Source: Gloeophyllum trabeum ATCC 11539 (taxonomy: Eukaryota > Basidiomycota > Agaricomycetes > Gloeophyllales > Gloeophyllaceae). Taken from it: 64,000 nt of DNA. Location: contig NW_006920423.1 of NCBI RefSeq assembly GCF_000344685.1, forward strand, positions 56,502-120,501. The letters run 5' to 3'. A model generated the notes under the pieces. That model ran no database searches. It was not told the origin of the DNA and saw nothing but the letters and a program-made list of their open reading frames with translations. How positions within the stretch are numbered: position 1 is the first letter of the stretch; each line of letters opens with the position of its first letter. The translations under genes and the position numbers were made by a program. Below are positions 37,159-49,912 of the stretch, one piece after another.

Positions 37159-37439
37159 CTGTAGTATAAATTGTACTATCAGAGCTCGCGCTTGGCGGTC
37201 AGGTATGGGTCAAGAGTTAGCAGTCTCGTGAGCAAGCTTCCTGTTTGTGTTCGGTGATCTCACTGAACTCTCTTTGCGCAGAAGAGCACCAGCTGTATCC
37301 TTTCGATATCGTATCATACTCTTTCTTGACATGTTTCTTGTAATAGTTCTCATGATTTTGGACTGTCTGCTTGTAAATCGAGGTTGTGCTCGATGACGCG
37401 TAATACGCCATCAGGAAGCGAGGTGCATATTCAAAGGGT

Positions 37440-37910
37440 TCCGAGGGCTAGGAGAACATTGACATAGCATCGTCGTCCTCTCCCGTATCACTTGGAGATC
37501 TGATGACACACCTCTAGAGTAGGCTACTCTGGAGGGTAGGGTTTCCGACGCTGCTTCTTGGGGATTCTGAAGCTCGTGGAACAGAGATGAATGTACAGTG
37601 CACTCGACATCACATCTCTCTGTCCACAATTATGCCATTAGTTTCCTCCTTCCACTCGAGGATCGCGCGTGCAACCGCCTTTTAACGACTATCCGGCATC
37701 ATAAGCGAACCTGAGAGTATACCACAACCCTAATGTCTTGCCGTATCAAAGCATGAGTCTTGACGTGATCAGCGCCCCAGCTAATATCGAAGCCTCGCTT
37801 CAAGTTCGTAGGGTTAGCATCGCAATGTAATCGACTCTCCAAACAATGTAATTCGTCCAGTCATGCGCCAATACTTGCAAACTCGTAACAAGTCGTCTAT
37901 CTATGTTCGT
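37440..37910 (-). repeat. Dispersed repeat, inverted partner at 42515-42905
   Basis: The reverse complement of this stretch aligns with 42515-42905 over roughly 400 bp with small gaps. Shared words include GAGGCTTCGATATTAGC followed by TGGGGCGCTGATC, TTTGATACGGCAAG, TTAGGGTTGTGGTATAC, AAGGCGGTTGCACGCG, GACAGAGAGATGTGA and AAGAAGCAGCG. Each copy lies just beyond the 3' end of a gene. No coding potential was recognised. Confidence 0.85.
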
Positions 37911-38275
37911 ACGTTTATACGCTCTATTATATACAGGGAGGATCGTAAGGTAATAAAGAATTTTATCTGTACAACGCGGCCAGCAACGATAACGGAACGG
38001 CAATGAATACACTGTAAGAGGAAGGGACGCAAAGTCTGGCAGGGTATTAGATAATAAGCGAATGTAGGTGGTCGACGAGAAGGGTAAAGAGAAATGGGGA
38101 ACGTGCCAGATGTATATGTATGTACACATGTACAGATGCGATGCGATGTGATGCAATGGAGTCCGGAGATGCACAATATCGGATCAGGGCTGGCCTAGCA
38201 TCCGTGAATGTATCGAACATCACGGGCCTGGCTCCATCCGAATGCAGGTTCAGGCGGCGGAAGCTTGACGGCAGG

Positions 38276-39188
38276 CTAGTAACTCATCCGGCGGCGGCGG
38301 TCGCGCGAGTTCATACTCCCGGTCGACCAACCTGTGAAGAGGCGCTTGAGGAAGGGCTGCCCGGTTTTCTTCTTAAGGGTATTTGGCGTAGCGTGCTTGC
38401 TAGGCTGCACGCGTTCATCAGTAACATGCCATCGACGACGAAAGAAAACAACTTACAACAATGCGGACATCGCCCCCCGGGTATACATACGCCTGCTGCC
38501 CAGGCGGTACTTGCACGACCTTATTATTCCCCCCATATAGGTACGGCTGCACCTGTCCGCCCTTGATATAATATGCCGTCCCTGACTGTTGCGGATACCT
38601 CCCCGTCTGCGGTGAAGTATACACCACCGGCTGCGAGTGCGGCTGGTACGGGTAAGCCGGCTGCGGCGCGTAATAAGTCCCGGACGGCGGCTTGGCCGGG
38701 CTGCGCGTGCGCGACGAGGAGTGCGACTGTGACAGCGAGTTAGAGCGATGCGGCGAGGTCGTGCGCGAGGTCGACTGCGACGACGACTGCGGGCGCAGCG
38801 TCTGCGAGAGTGAGTACGTCTGCGAGCGCGTCGGGGGCGGGCGGTAACCTGCTGTGGCGCGCTGGCTGGTGGGCGGGTACCCCGGGGTGTTTGTAGACGC
38901 ACTTCTGCGATGATGGTTGTGCCCCGCCGCGCTCATGGATACGCTGCGGTCCCGCCCGCGCCGCCGCTCGAGCTCCATCGCGTAAAGCCCTGGCGAGCCT
39001 GGGAAATCGGACGGCGTGGAGGTATACTGGGGCGAGGCGGCGCGCTCGGCGGCTTCGGACCGCGTGAGCTGGAAGGGGTTATTGTACTGCGGGCGAGAGT
39101 AGGTCTGCGAGACGACCCAATTGCTGACCCGGTTGTGCGTCGCCATGGCGCGCTGGTAGGCCTCGGGCGAGTAGTCGTACTCTGTCAT
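38276..39188 (-). CDS. Intrinsically disordered Ser/Tyr/Pro-rich protein
   Basis: This is a 286-residue protein of unknown function. Exon 1 is 39188-38457 and exon 2 is 38404-38276, joined by a GTAAGT...GCAG intron in phase 0. The N-terminus (MTEYDYSPEAYQRAMATHN, then RVSNWV) looks conserved and possibly helical. Residues 40-200 are Ser/Arg/Thr-rich with repeated SQS and SRT words. Residues 195-245 are Tyr/Pro/Gly-rich (YIKGGQVQPYLYGG, VVQVPPGQQAYVY), and the tail is basic (TLKKKTGQPFLKRLF, RDRRRRMSY). Composition suggests a low-complexity scaffold or RNA-associated protein, but that is inference. The splice is supported by the sensible basic tail it restores. Confidence 0.75.
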
Positions 39189-39253
39189 AGCTGATGTGGC
39201 CGGAGGTGAGAGAGGGTTTAAATAGTACGCAGGATAGTCGCGCGAACGTTGTC

Positions 39254-39442
39254 TCGACTGGGGATGACGAGGGGTAGTAGGCGAACAGCCAGGAATAATA
39301 TAACCTATGCTATATCCCGATTACCGTCGGTGCTAGTGTGTCGGTCGAGTCAGAGTACGAGCCGGATGAGTATGTTGGCTCGGCTGGGGACGGAAACGGG
39401 TAGTAGTCGGACAGCCAGGAGTAATATATCCTATGATATATC
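39254..39442. repeat. Direct repeat of about 62 bp, two copies
   Basis: 39254-39317 and 39381-39442 share GACAGCCAGGA-like cores followed by (A/G)TAATAT, then CCTAT, then ATATC, with GGGGTAGTAG or CGGGTAGTAG upstream. They lie immediately upstream of the disordered-protein gene and could be duplicated promoter elements. Confidence 0.7.
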
Positions 39443-42400
39443 AGAGCGAGACGGCGCAGGACCTGCCGACCTAGATGCCAGCGCAGCGGCGGGGGGCTGA
39501 TGAACAAAAAACGAGGCGTCCCTTGGTTGGAACCTGGCCTGCCTTTATAACCGAGTCTAGGACAGATAACCAGAGCTACGCCGCACGGCTAGAAAACTAA
39601 TTGTGCAGGCCTATAAGGGTAACAAGCCGTTTGTTGATCGTTGATCGACGCGGAAGCAAACCGAGTCTAGCAGCACAGCCAGAGCAGCCTTTTTTATGGA
39701 GAATGGACAGAAGAGTCCCTCTAAGAAGAATTCGTCGTATCGATAAGAAAGCAGCTAGCGGTATATAAGGAATTAGGGTATGCTGTCCGCGTTGTAAACA
39801 GATGACCAAAGGACTGCCTCGAGGCTTTGGTGCAACCGCTGGCACTCGCCGGAAGTGCATTTCCGCTTTAGGTGCGCTTTTCGGCAACTCCGCCACACTT
39901 GCCCGAATGTGGCTGCCTCTGCCTCGGACGAAGCATTGGTTTCTTAACGCTTTCTATCCCTTCCTCGAAGCTGCCCTGCTATAGAGCTTGAATTATTTAT
40001 TCTTGTGACGCTTTTGTTGTGCACAGGATCAGAGGGCTGAAGCACAAGTCAGCTGGGGCGCTCGGGACCTGATGTCGTCAAACCCTGGCTACGCACGGCC
40101 AGACATGGACTGAGAAATATGCCGGCTTGATCCTTCTGGAACTCCCTCCACCTAGGTGAACCCACCCATTCATCATGTATATCCCCGATAACTCAGCATT
40201 TGGCACAAGCCTGCTGCTCTGGAGCCCATCTCACGTTCATCTTTGTAGCTCAATATATATACTGGAAACAACGGTTCAAGTAACATTATTCCTCTTCGTC
40301 CTGCACCACTTACTCTTATAGTACCCTCCACCTATAAAGGCCATTCATAGGTACGGTTCACCCTCAGACCCTAGATGCCCCCCTATGACGTAGCTACTAC
40401 CGTGATGGCCACACGATCTGTCCGATGTCGTTAAGGCTCTGTTCGTGGCTCGCTCATATGACCTCTGCCCTCGTTGCTGGTCACTGCTATTTAATCCAAG
40501 GCTCGCTTTGACTGGATGCAATACAGTTCCATCCCATTCTTTCACAGCACCTGAAAAAGCAGCGTCATAGTGCGAGAAAGTTTTTACGTGCATCGGTGTG
40601 CTTGTGCTGGTGCTGTGAAAGCAAGATGGCTCAATGTCCTATGGTGCGCGCCAACGTTCCGGAGAGCAAGAGTAAGAACCGCGCTAGCTCGAGCCCTCGG
40701 ATGTCTCCTGCGTCTTTAGTGGCTTCCTTCCGCTCCCAAGTCCAGGCCTTTTCCCACTGAGATTAGTATCAGCTTGGTGGAGAAGCCTTGTCCATCTCCG
40801 TAGATCCCTCTAATCGAAGACACACCGGATCTCTAATCACCGAGCTCTATCCGGCGGTGAGCCATCTGCACCTCTAACATTACTGATCATATCTCTCATC
40901 CCGCCGCTACGATCCTCCTTTCCGGCCATGTATCTAAGATTAACTTGAGCTTCGGGCCCTGGTCCTTATTGTCCCGCATGCCTCATTCACTATCCCCCTT
41001 ACGGAACCCGAAGCCACTACCACGGAGGCACATACTCTATGAAGTGTCTAGACTTGCGCCACGGGTCCTTATAAATATTAAACTTCCTTACTGCGGTCCT
41101 TGTTCATGCGGATACTTTCTCGTCTCATTCAGCAGGCTGCGAGGTGATCATGAACCGATGGCTGGGAAAGCCACACTGGGTGGGTCATGGGCTAGCTACT
41201 CTCCAGCTGAGGAGCAGTAGTATAGTGGCTACTCCGTCACCCCATGACGACCCGCTCTCGTACGTGGCCCAAAGTATATTCTGAGTCCAGGCTCTCACCG
41301 CTACGGCCTCGCCACAGTTTCCCTCGGAAGAGCCAGACCAACGGATCTCGCGATCGCCCTGTATTCTTCTACCTCTTCGTGACCTTCTTCTTCGTGGCGG
41401 ACAAGGCTTCAGCACGAGGATACCATACAAAGCGGCTCAGAATGGAAACAGGCTACATCGCCGCTTGGAGCTTCATTTCCCGTTCTCGGTTCTCGGTTCC
41501 CAGTTCACAAGGGTCTTATCATCAATGAAGAATTTAAGCGGGCGCTTGGGCACTGCTGAGAATCGATTCCTCTGGCGCTAGGATGACGATGCAGCTGACT
41601 AGCAATCGCATTCTCAGTTGTCCATCAAGCTCGACACTTAATTTGCCGGGCTTTTGAACCTGTGTAATCGTGGCTTCCCGTCCCTATGTCTATTGGTTGT
41701 TCAGACTCGATATATGTGAGCATCTCGGCCCGTTCGTGCCGAGTGATACCTACACTGGTGCGGTTTCGTATTCTGGCGCTCCTGTATTCCCATCCGACAT
41801 AGGTTGGGACCCGATTGCCCCGTCTGCGTCGTGGAATTACTCACACTGGGTCTCGGTCTTGGTCTTGGTATAAAATGTGGTGTTGATGTCTGCTGCTGCG
41901 CCGAGGCGTACCTTCCGTAGCATCCTCGCGACTGGCGAATTTTCGACAGGCTCTCGCAAGGGCATTCGCCGGTTTGCACAAGTCGTGGGCGAGGGACCCC
42001 TACTGATACTCGGGTCTTTGGGTTGAAGATGGTGCCTTCCACCTGCCGCCCTTGCGAACAACTATGTCACGCGCTACGCTTATATTGGAGTTCCAGATGC
42101 TATCCAGTCGCCGTTCGCCCCTTCGATATCCTCTATGACGCCGGGATGTATTAGTATCGGCCAGTCGCCCAGTCTCGGACTTGCCGGGATAGATGCTCAT
42201 TGTGTCTGAAGCATGTTCACTCCTGATGTATGAATTTCAGTAAGTCTGCCTAGCATATCTAGGTCGTCGTCGCTTTCCCGCAGAAGAAATGATCTGCTCT
42301 GCTGCATCCTTTAATCGAGGGATGGATCATGGGATTGATGGTCCTGGTGCTCCACGCTGCTGAGCAGTCGGGTTAGCCGCTTCGCGTCACATCATTGATA

Positions 42401-42514
42401 GGTCCTACTGCTTAAAAGGCTCGAGGCCTTGCTACCTCGGAGTTCTCCATACTTCAACATTTTTTACTTGTCGGTGTAGGCATGGCTCATGTATTCCACC
42501 GCAGTGCCAGCCTA
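39443..42514. other. Gene-free stretch
   Basis: Three kilobases have no recognised gene. Open frames are short and non-overlapping with any domain. GTTGATCGTTGATCGACG near 39633 is a small self-repeating word. Nothing else stood out on either strand. Confidence 0.4.
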
Positions 42515-42905
42515 GTTAGACGACTTATCACGAGTTCTCATGTATCAGCGCATGGTGAACCAATTGAATTATTCGCAGAGTCGATTACATTCGAAGTCTA
42601 ACCCGACGAACTTGAAGTGAGGCTTCGATATTAGCTGGGGCGCTGATCGCGTCAAGACTCTGCTTTGATACGGCAAGGCCTTAGGGTTGTGGTATACCTA
42701 TCACGTTCGCTCATGATGCAGAATGTTGGAGAGAAGGCGGTTGCACGCGTAAGGCTCGGGTGGAAGGAGGAAAGTGATGGCACAAAGGAAGACAGAGAGA
42801 TGTGACGTCGAGACAGTCGAGTGCATTCCTCTGTTCCACATCACACCGCCAGCTTCAGAACCGCCTTTATCCCTAAGAAGCAGCGAAGAAAACCCTAACC
42901 TCCCG
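42515..42905 (+). repeat. Dispersed repeat, inverted partner of 37440-37910
   Basis: This is the second copy of the roughly 400-bp repeat, in opposite orientation to the first. It lies about 300 bp beyond the stop of the OPT gene. I saw no target-site duplication or terminal inverted repeat around either copy. Confidence 0.83.
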
Positions 42906-43209
42906 GGAAGGATGAAATGTCCTGGAAGATTCCTCTAGTCCTCCGCACAAGCTCGTCGTTCCCTAGAAAACGGGGCAGATAGTTGTAGATCCCATGCGAC
43001 TGGCACATACAGAAAATCCACAGGCCGCATGCTCTGAAATTTTGCGTTGAAGTGGAACTCGTCATCCGGGGTCGTTTTCTCATTAGTCTACTGGAATACA
43101 CTGGCCTGCCCGCCTTCCTCTGCAATAACCCACCGTATGTGACGCATAATTTGCCATTTACCCTGACACAACACAGTCCTGCATTGCCAAACCGTGGAGA
43201 ATGGAGAGC

Positions 43210-46200
43210 TTAACTTGGTGGTGCTGCACACCTGTCCGCAGATAATCCTGATACGGAGGTCGCCAATTCAGTATCGCGCAATCAAGTGAAATGTTTAGAT
43301 GGCATCACGTACCTTGGTCAAGCGATGGGTTGCCCCACTAAAGGAATGTAGTTATATTAAACATGTTTACATCATCCCACTGGACATGAGACTCCACGTA
43401 CCCATGTGGGGAAATCGTGCGCGGTCCCTGCGGCTCCGAAGACCGCGAATGACTATCAATTGACCGGGGTGAGCCCTCATGCGCCGTGGATTAGGCAGAT
43501 CTTACCAGGATGAATATCATCACTGCCATCGAAAGCCGTCAGCACCACGAAGGAAGAAGTAATGTCACCGCACGTGACAAACCTTGGGTACCCCCGTCCT
43601 GGAAAACAACGAGTCAGAGCTCTATCAGCACTGTGACCGACGGAACGAACTAACCAGAGCGCCCGAAAGAATGTAGCTATCGCAGAGAGAGCGATTGAGC
43701 AAAGATGAAACGAGCACGGGAGAATCTATGGCTTACTTGTACTAAAATTTGGAGTGTAATAGCGGATTAACGACACTACGCCGAAGGGAGGTTGCGAAAG
43801 ACCTACTTTACTGAACCACCGTGGGTACCTGTTCCTTACGAAACTTCACACCGAGATCCGGGTGGGTCAGAGAGCCTGGCAGCATCATCATGGCCTGGTA
43901 CGTACTATTGCGAAATTATGCCGATGACGATGGCGAAGAGGATCGATGAGTTGACGCCGACGGTCAACCATGCGGAGTACTACGACATAGTTCATTGGTT
44001 CATCTCACTTGCATATACAATGGACAGCTGCTTACTTGAACAATGATGGGCATTATGACATTGTTGAACCCAGACTTTGGGAACTTCTTGTGGAGTAGCC
44101 AGAAGGGAACCGGGAGGAACAAGCCGATGGCTAGAGCTATGGGTACCATGACATATGTTCCGCCACGCCCGAACATTTGGGGCCCTGTAGACATCGGATG
44201 TTCCCAATTGTAACGATAATCGCTTGTGAACGTGTGCTTACCGAGTGCTCCCCAGCTGATGGCACTATAGAAAAGTGTTCGTTAAGCTAAGTTTCTCTGA
44301 CGTACGAGTTCAACGTACTTGCTGTTATACGATTGAGGGTTCTGACCGCTCCAGAGACGTGTCCCAGCAATACTCAGTAGAGCAGGTCTGTTATCTGTCA
44401 CCTCACGTGAGCGTCCAAGTGTTTCATTTCCGAAGGTAAGCTCTTACTGTCGATGATATCTGCGGTGGACCGCCTATCAATCGCATTCCAGCAAATGTAG
44501 AGAGGACACACTGATTAACATGACGTAGTTCAGCACGCTGCCGACAATCGATCCGAAGACTTGAGCGAAGAACGTCACTAGAGAGATGGTTAGGATCGTC
44601 AATTGGGTCCGCCTTACATGCGCAGTTCAAGTACACGTACCCCTGCGTTATATACGGACGTGAGCACGATCATAGCAATCAGAGGCGGCTTCTGTGTACT
44701 CACCTAGGTGGCACCTTCGTATATTGTCCGAGCTTGAAGTCAGACATCAAGTTGAGTGCCTACATCGGCGATATCGGGTGAATATCGTGCTCTCTCCTCT
44801 TAGATGAAAGTCGTACCTGGTTCATTGTGTGCTGTCCATATACCGTTCCATACCTTCACAGATATAATGAATTTGATAGGCGCTCGGTGTAGCAGCAGAA
44901 CTTACATGTTTGCCACGGGCTTCCCGGGCAACATGAACGCAACAATCATCTGTCACGGATACGTAAGAACCGTCGTTACGCCGAGAGAACGGACCCACCT
45001 GGAAGAAGCCGGTACCGAACCATGACAATGAGAATCCAGTGATTGAGGATAGGTATCTAGGACTGGTATTCAGCATGCGCTCCACGTGATTGCAACGAGA
45101 AGATTGTATTTACCCGTAGATGACAGTCAAGATGAATGACATGATGAGCAGGACAATCAAAGCCCACCAAGGGAGGCCGCTGTCGCCCTTGTAGTTCGTG
45201 GCCTGAAACGAAGTTTAGAACAAGTAAGCCCAAAGCCACCTTAGCATTATACCTGTGCGGTAGCAAAGGCTGCAACGAAGAGCAGTATAAACCACCATTG
45301 GGGCACAGTTTTGTACTTCTTCATCACGTTGTGGTGAGGATCATCGATGTTGTTCGATCCGCGGAAGCCCGTAAATTTGAACGCCCCAACAATACGGTCC
45401 CAATGCCACAGGTAAACCTGCCTCTTGCGGGTTAGAGGAGCCAAATCACAGATCCATCATATCATATGACAGACGTACGTGGACGAGCTACACAGAATGC
45501 GATGTCATCAGAATGGTGTCACCTGAAGAATTGACCTTACGCACACAAGCTCCAATGGCGAGGTTGGACACGAGCAGAAACCAAGCCTGCGTGATCGTCA
45601 GACAACATACTGTAATAGCCGAGCGGTCAGAGTAACATGCTTACGTTGGATGCAGAGAAGTATGCCGGTCCTTGCTCGGCATATTTGACCGGATCACTAT
45701 CGGGGTTTCCGTCATATTTACGTCCACTCATCCTGTTTGGCCGCACGTACAACTCGTTGTTGGTCAGAATCAGTGTTTGATCGTACTGTGTACCATTCTC
45801 GTAGAACAGCGCCTGACTCATGAAGGGGAAATTCTGCGGGACAAAATGAGGACGAGTGTGGGGTCGCAGCGGCAGGGGTACGGACCTTGGCTTTCCATAC
45901 ATTTCCTGCGATGAATATAATTAAGCGGGTAGAGCATGCCAGTCTCCATTAGCACTGACCGTAGTAAAAGGAGAGCATGAAGACGTCTAAGGGGTTCCAG
46001 ACGTAAGATAGTTATCACATGTTTGTCGCGTCACTCACATGTGAGCAGTAGGCCTACATCCTGATTGAGCTGCGTCTGCAAGGGTACCCACAGACACTAC
46101 GGGGGAGGACATGTCAACTTCGGCTTAGTTGGGTGACAGCGAAATGAACTTACGTCACTTCCAATGTAGTTCCAATCGAAACAAGCCGCCAGCAAACCAG

Positions 46201-47624
46201 TGCCTGATTCGAAGGACATGTACCGACGCACGAAATATCAAGGGAAAATATACCCACCTTCATTATTGGACGCGCCCCCGAAGACGTTCCGCACCACCTG
46301 GCCTCGACCGTTCGCGATGAGGCAGATGATGGAGAAACCCCTAAACGCAATTAGAATCGTCGCCCATTCCTCTTCTCAACTTCGGACGTACGAGAGCACC
46401 GGGAACATGTACTGCGGAACGATCTCCCATAGAGCGATGCAACTGCGGAGGCTGCATGAGAATCACGCCTACCCCTGGGGGACCCTGACCTACCCAAAGA
46501 CAGTCCAAAACATCCTGACACGCTTGCTGGCCAGAGTCCGATCAAAGTGCAGTGCTTGCAGGACCTGTGCAGGTTTCGTGAGGAGCCCTCCTCACCGCAA
46601 CGGGCTGCGATCATTGACACTGACATTAGCCGATGTGATACTAGTAGGCCACCACGTCTTGCGGCGAGGTAACGTAAGTTCTCTATCCAAGTGCAATCGA
46701 GTGCAAGCCTACCGCCGTTGGGAAAACGAGGAAATCCCGCAGTACACTACATGTGCCGTCAGATATCCTGATGAGTGACATTTACCAAGAACGCTTACCC
46801 CGCAAATCCGTATCCAAGCAGCTGCGTCGCGAACAGCATGAATATCGCCAACGCAGGGTTCAACTTTTTATTATAATACAGGTCTTCGACAGCAATGATT
46901 TCCGAAGCTGTGGCGGAGACAGATGCCGTAGAGCACCTATAGGGGTTGGAGCGACGTCAACAAGCACTAAGTGAGTGCTTACATGATTATGATAGCAGTG
47001 TGCTGCATCGAGATGAGTATTAGATGAGCATATAATAAAAATATCCGAGTGTCAGACCTCTTTGACTGCCGGCGGACGCATTGTTATCAGTCACTAGAGC
47101 AAGGCGGAAAATCACCCTGCTCACTGTTAAATGGCCCCGGATTGAGGTAGAGGAAAGATCCTTTCCTCGGGATTAGCATTGCCATCATCTCGCCGAGGAA
47201 GTACGATATCAGCAGCAAGAACAATTTGGCCACAAGGACAGTCTGAGGTTTGAAGCTAATCGACGCGGTCTCAATCCAAATGACCCTGAGGTCGCCTATG
47301 GAACGCTTACTAGTATATTTGCGCCAGTACACTACCGAATGCGCTCAGACCGAGTCCGATGAACAGGAAACGGAATGTGAAGGCCGGCTGGGTGGGGTCA
47401 TCCTGAGTGGTGAGAACCTATAGGGAAAGGTCAGTCGAGAGGCAATACTGTACGAACGCCGTACTTACTTTGACCGCTACGTCGCGAGCGTAATCTTCGA
47501 CGAGAAATTCCTCCTTCTCAAAGTCGGAGACTTTCTCGACATCCGCCGCTTCCTTCACATCCACCGAGGCTACCTCGTCGATACCCCCGGCGTGCGTCTT
47601 CTCGAGAACTTTGGTGTTCTCCAT
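43210..47624 (-). CDS. OPT-family oligopeptide transporter
   Basis: This is a plasma-membrane proton-coupled importer of small peptides or related compounds, spread over about twenty short exons. The start is MENTKVLEK at 47624 and exon 1 ends at 47469. Family landmarks on the minus strand in order: acidic N-terminus, PAFTFRFLFIGLGLSAFGS, LLLISYFLGEMMAMLIPRKG and the NPGPFN motif, LHFDRTLASKRVRMFW, LWEIVPQYMFPVLSY, NVFGGASNNEG, HWWF-like QWWFILLFVAAFATAQ, PQMFGRGGTYVMVP and PVPFWLLHKKFPKSG, DGGTQVMIFILSFAVFGAAG, and HDFPTWWGNPSLDQ. It ends at a TAA, 43212-43210. The last four junctions splice cleanly and rebuild DGGTQVMIFILSFAVFG across an intron. One internal junction near 43700 was not resolved. 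No nonsense lesion was seen, so it is probably functional. Confidence 0.9.
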
Positions 47625-48241
47625 GTTCGCTGAAGCACTGGCCGCGGGGAGAAGAAAGCGGGAGTCCAGGAGACCCTCAAGGAGGCTATCGAGGTTCTGT
47701 ACGGTAAATAAAGCGGGAGCGGAGCGGCCCGTGATCCATCTATGATGGAGAATGCGCTATCGGTGGTGATGTTAGGCATCCGAAGCTTATTCTCGCTCAG
47801 GCACAAGCAGGCTCTGTTTGTTCACCGCATGGTGACTGGTTCACTAACCGTAACAGGTATCGTGTTCCGTTGATAGCACTGCTTGAAGGTCGAAAGGGAT
47901 GAATTCGGAGCTCAGCTACGAACAAACTCGAATGAAACGCACGCGACTTGAGAAGGTTGCTGATGCCGCATGGTAGGGAGGGAACATACACCATGGCCAC
48001 GTGCGCGATAAGCGGGCTTCGGCGATACTAGTAGCTCTGATAGGTTGCCAGATCACCCAGATCAAGAAGCCATGTCGATTTGCTGGAGAGGGTGGCGGTG
48101 CCACAAAGTTGCTGTCGAGAATCGACGGCCTGTCGGATCGTCAATACCTGGTCAGTCGAGACATATCGCAGGCAGATTTAAATTGTCACAGATGCATAGA
48201 GCCAAATGTTTCTCCCATGAACTTGAAATATACTGGATTGC
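47625..48241. other. OPT upstream region, no gene recognised
   Basis: This is the promoter side of the OPT gene. Minus-strand frames such as one with RHGFLIWVIWQPIRATS near 48060 are open for about 60 codons but have no family I can name. Together with 49699-49870 it was one continuous sequence before the LINE inserted. Confidence 0.35.
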
Positions 48242-49698
48242 AAAAGTGATGATATTCAGGCAGCGGTATATTCATCAGCCCCGAAAGCCCTTACAACTGC
48301 TCCATACGCCTCGGAGGACCAGCCCAGTCCACCCAGGCAGGGGAGATAGCAGCCATTGTAGCTGCACTCTAGCTGATACCACCCTTCACGCCTGTCACAT
48401 TTGCCAGAGAATGACTCCATGTGATAAATGGGCTCACCAAGAACCTAAACCACTGGGAAGACAATGGCTGGGTTGGGGTCTCAAACCGTAGCCTATTCCA
48501 GGCGGCAGCCTACCAACTTCGACTTTGGTCTGCTGCCACGTCCTTCTCTTGGGTGGGGGGTCACAACCGAACACCCAACGGGGCAGCCGCAAATGACCTG
48601 GCAAAACAAGGAGCAACAAAACTGAACCTGATGAGCTAGACCTCAATGTATCCCCAGCTTTTGACCCCAAAGGCATGAAACTGGCATGCCTCACCCAGAC
48701 CCTGGCCTACCGAGCCATCCGCGAGAGAGGAACCCAGGACACAGAGCCACGCACCAAGACAGCCCAGAATGTTTCCCGAGCTCTGGATGCTCTACAGGCT
48801 GCACTAGGCACTGACGAGACGGAAGCACAACTGTGGCTTGCCTGCCGCAACAAGAGCATACGACCGTTGGTACGACAGTTCACCTACAAGATATACCACA
48901 GCGCGTACCGTATTGGGGACCACTGGGAGCGAATCCCTGGCTACTCAGACTGCGCACCCTGCACAGTATGCCGGGATGCCCCCGACAACATGGACCATAT
49001 CCTGACAGAGTGCGACGCACCTGCCCGTAAGATAGTCTGGCTCTTAGTCCAAGACTTATGGCTGGCAAAGAATGGCCCATGGCCGTCCCTCGACTATGGA
49101 GCCATCATCGCCCCAGGTACCCTCAAAGTTTACAAGCATCTTGAAATGCCGCGCCAGGCACGGGGGCCTAACCCGGCACCAAGTGAAGCACGACAACTCC
49201 TCCCTGGGGCCTCCCGCCTCCTCCAAATATTAGTATCGGAATCAATGCACCTGATATGGACCCTAAGGTGTGAAAGGGTTATAAGGGGGTGCACACACTC
49301 CCCGTCCAACATTGTCCGCCGCTGGACGACGGCCCTCAACTGACGGCTTAGCATAGACCGAATCATTGCAACCAAGCTGCATAGATCCTCAAAGGCCATA
49401 CGACTCGTACTACGCACATGGGGAGGGACGATAGCTGACGATGACTCCCTCCCGCCCGACTGGGTCGGGCACAACGGGTTTTTAGTGGGTATTAGAACGC
49501 CACGGCCTCCTATCCAACGGAGAATCCAGGCGTACTCTCGAGTCCCACACTCCCCAGCGCAAGCTGGGGGTGCATAAAGGCATTTTTATCCCGGACCGGG
49601 TGGTTCTGAACCACCTGCTATAGCGGCGAACCGGGGCTGTACCTATTGTCAGCTGCCGGGGAGCCTATGCTTGTCCAAAAAAAAAAAGTGATGATATT
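48242..49698 (+). mobile_element. 5'-truncated LINE (Tad-like) with TSD and poly(A)
   Basis: The insertion spans about 48257-49683, bounded by the 15-nt direct repeat AAAAGTGATGATATT at 48242-48256 and 49684-49698, and ends in a run of 11 A (49677-49687). This is the hallmark of target-primed reverse transcription. The element keeps only its 3' end. An RNase H domain remains (AGEIAAIVAAL, VINGLT, WVGGHNRTPNGAAANDLAKQ at about 48340-48620). After a frameshift comes the C-terminal zinc-knuckle region at 48675-49343 (CTVCRDAPDNMDHILTECDAP, then SESMHLIWTLRCERVI). At least three stop codons and a frameshift show it is dead. The reverse transcriptase domain is absent. Confidence 0.93.
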
Positions 49699-49912
49699 AA
49701 GCGTGGATGGAGGGTCATCGTGCATCTTGGACCATAGCGACGTCGACGCAGCTGTAGGTGATCATGATCATGATGCCGCGGAAGACCGGCGTGGGAAAAG
49801 GCGGATGAACAGTCCACATGTCTTGGGCAATACGACCCCTCGAAAAAGCAATCCCACGACTTGCTGACTAAGACAAGTCAGCACTGTTGGATTTATACCC
49901 CCTTGTGGTTGC

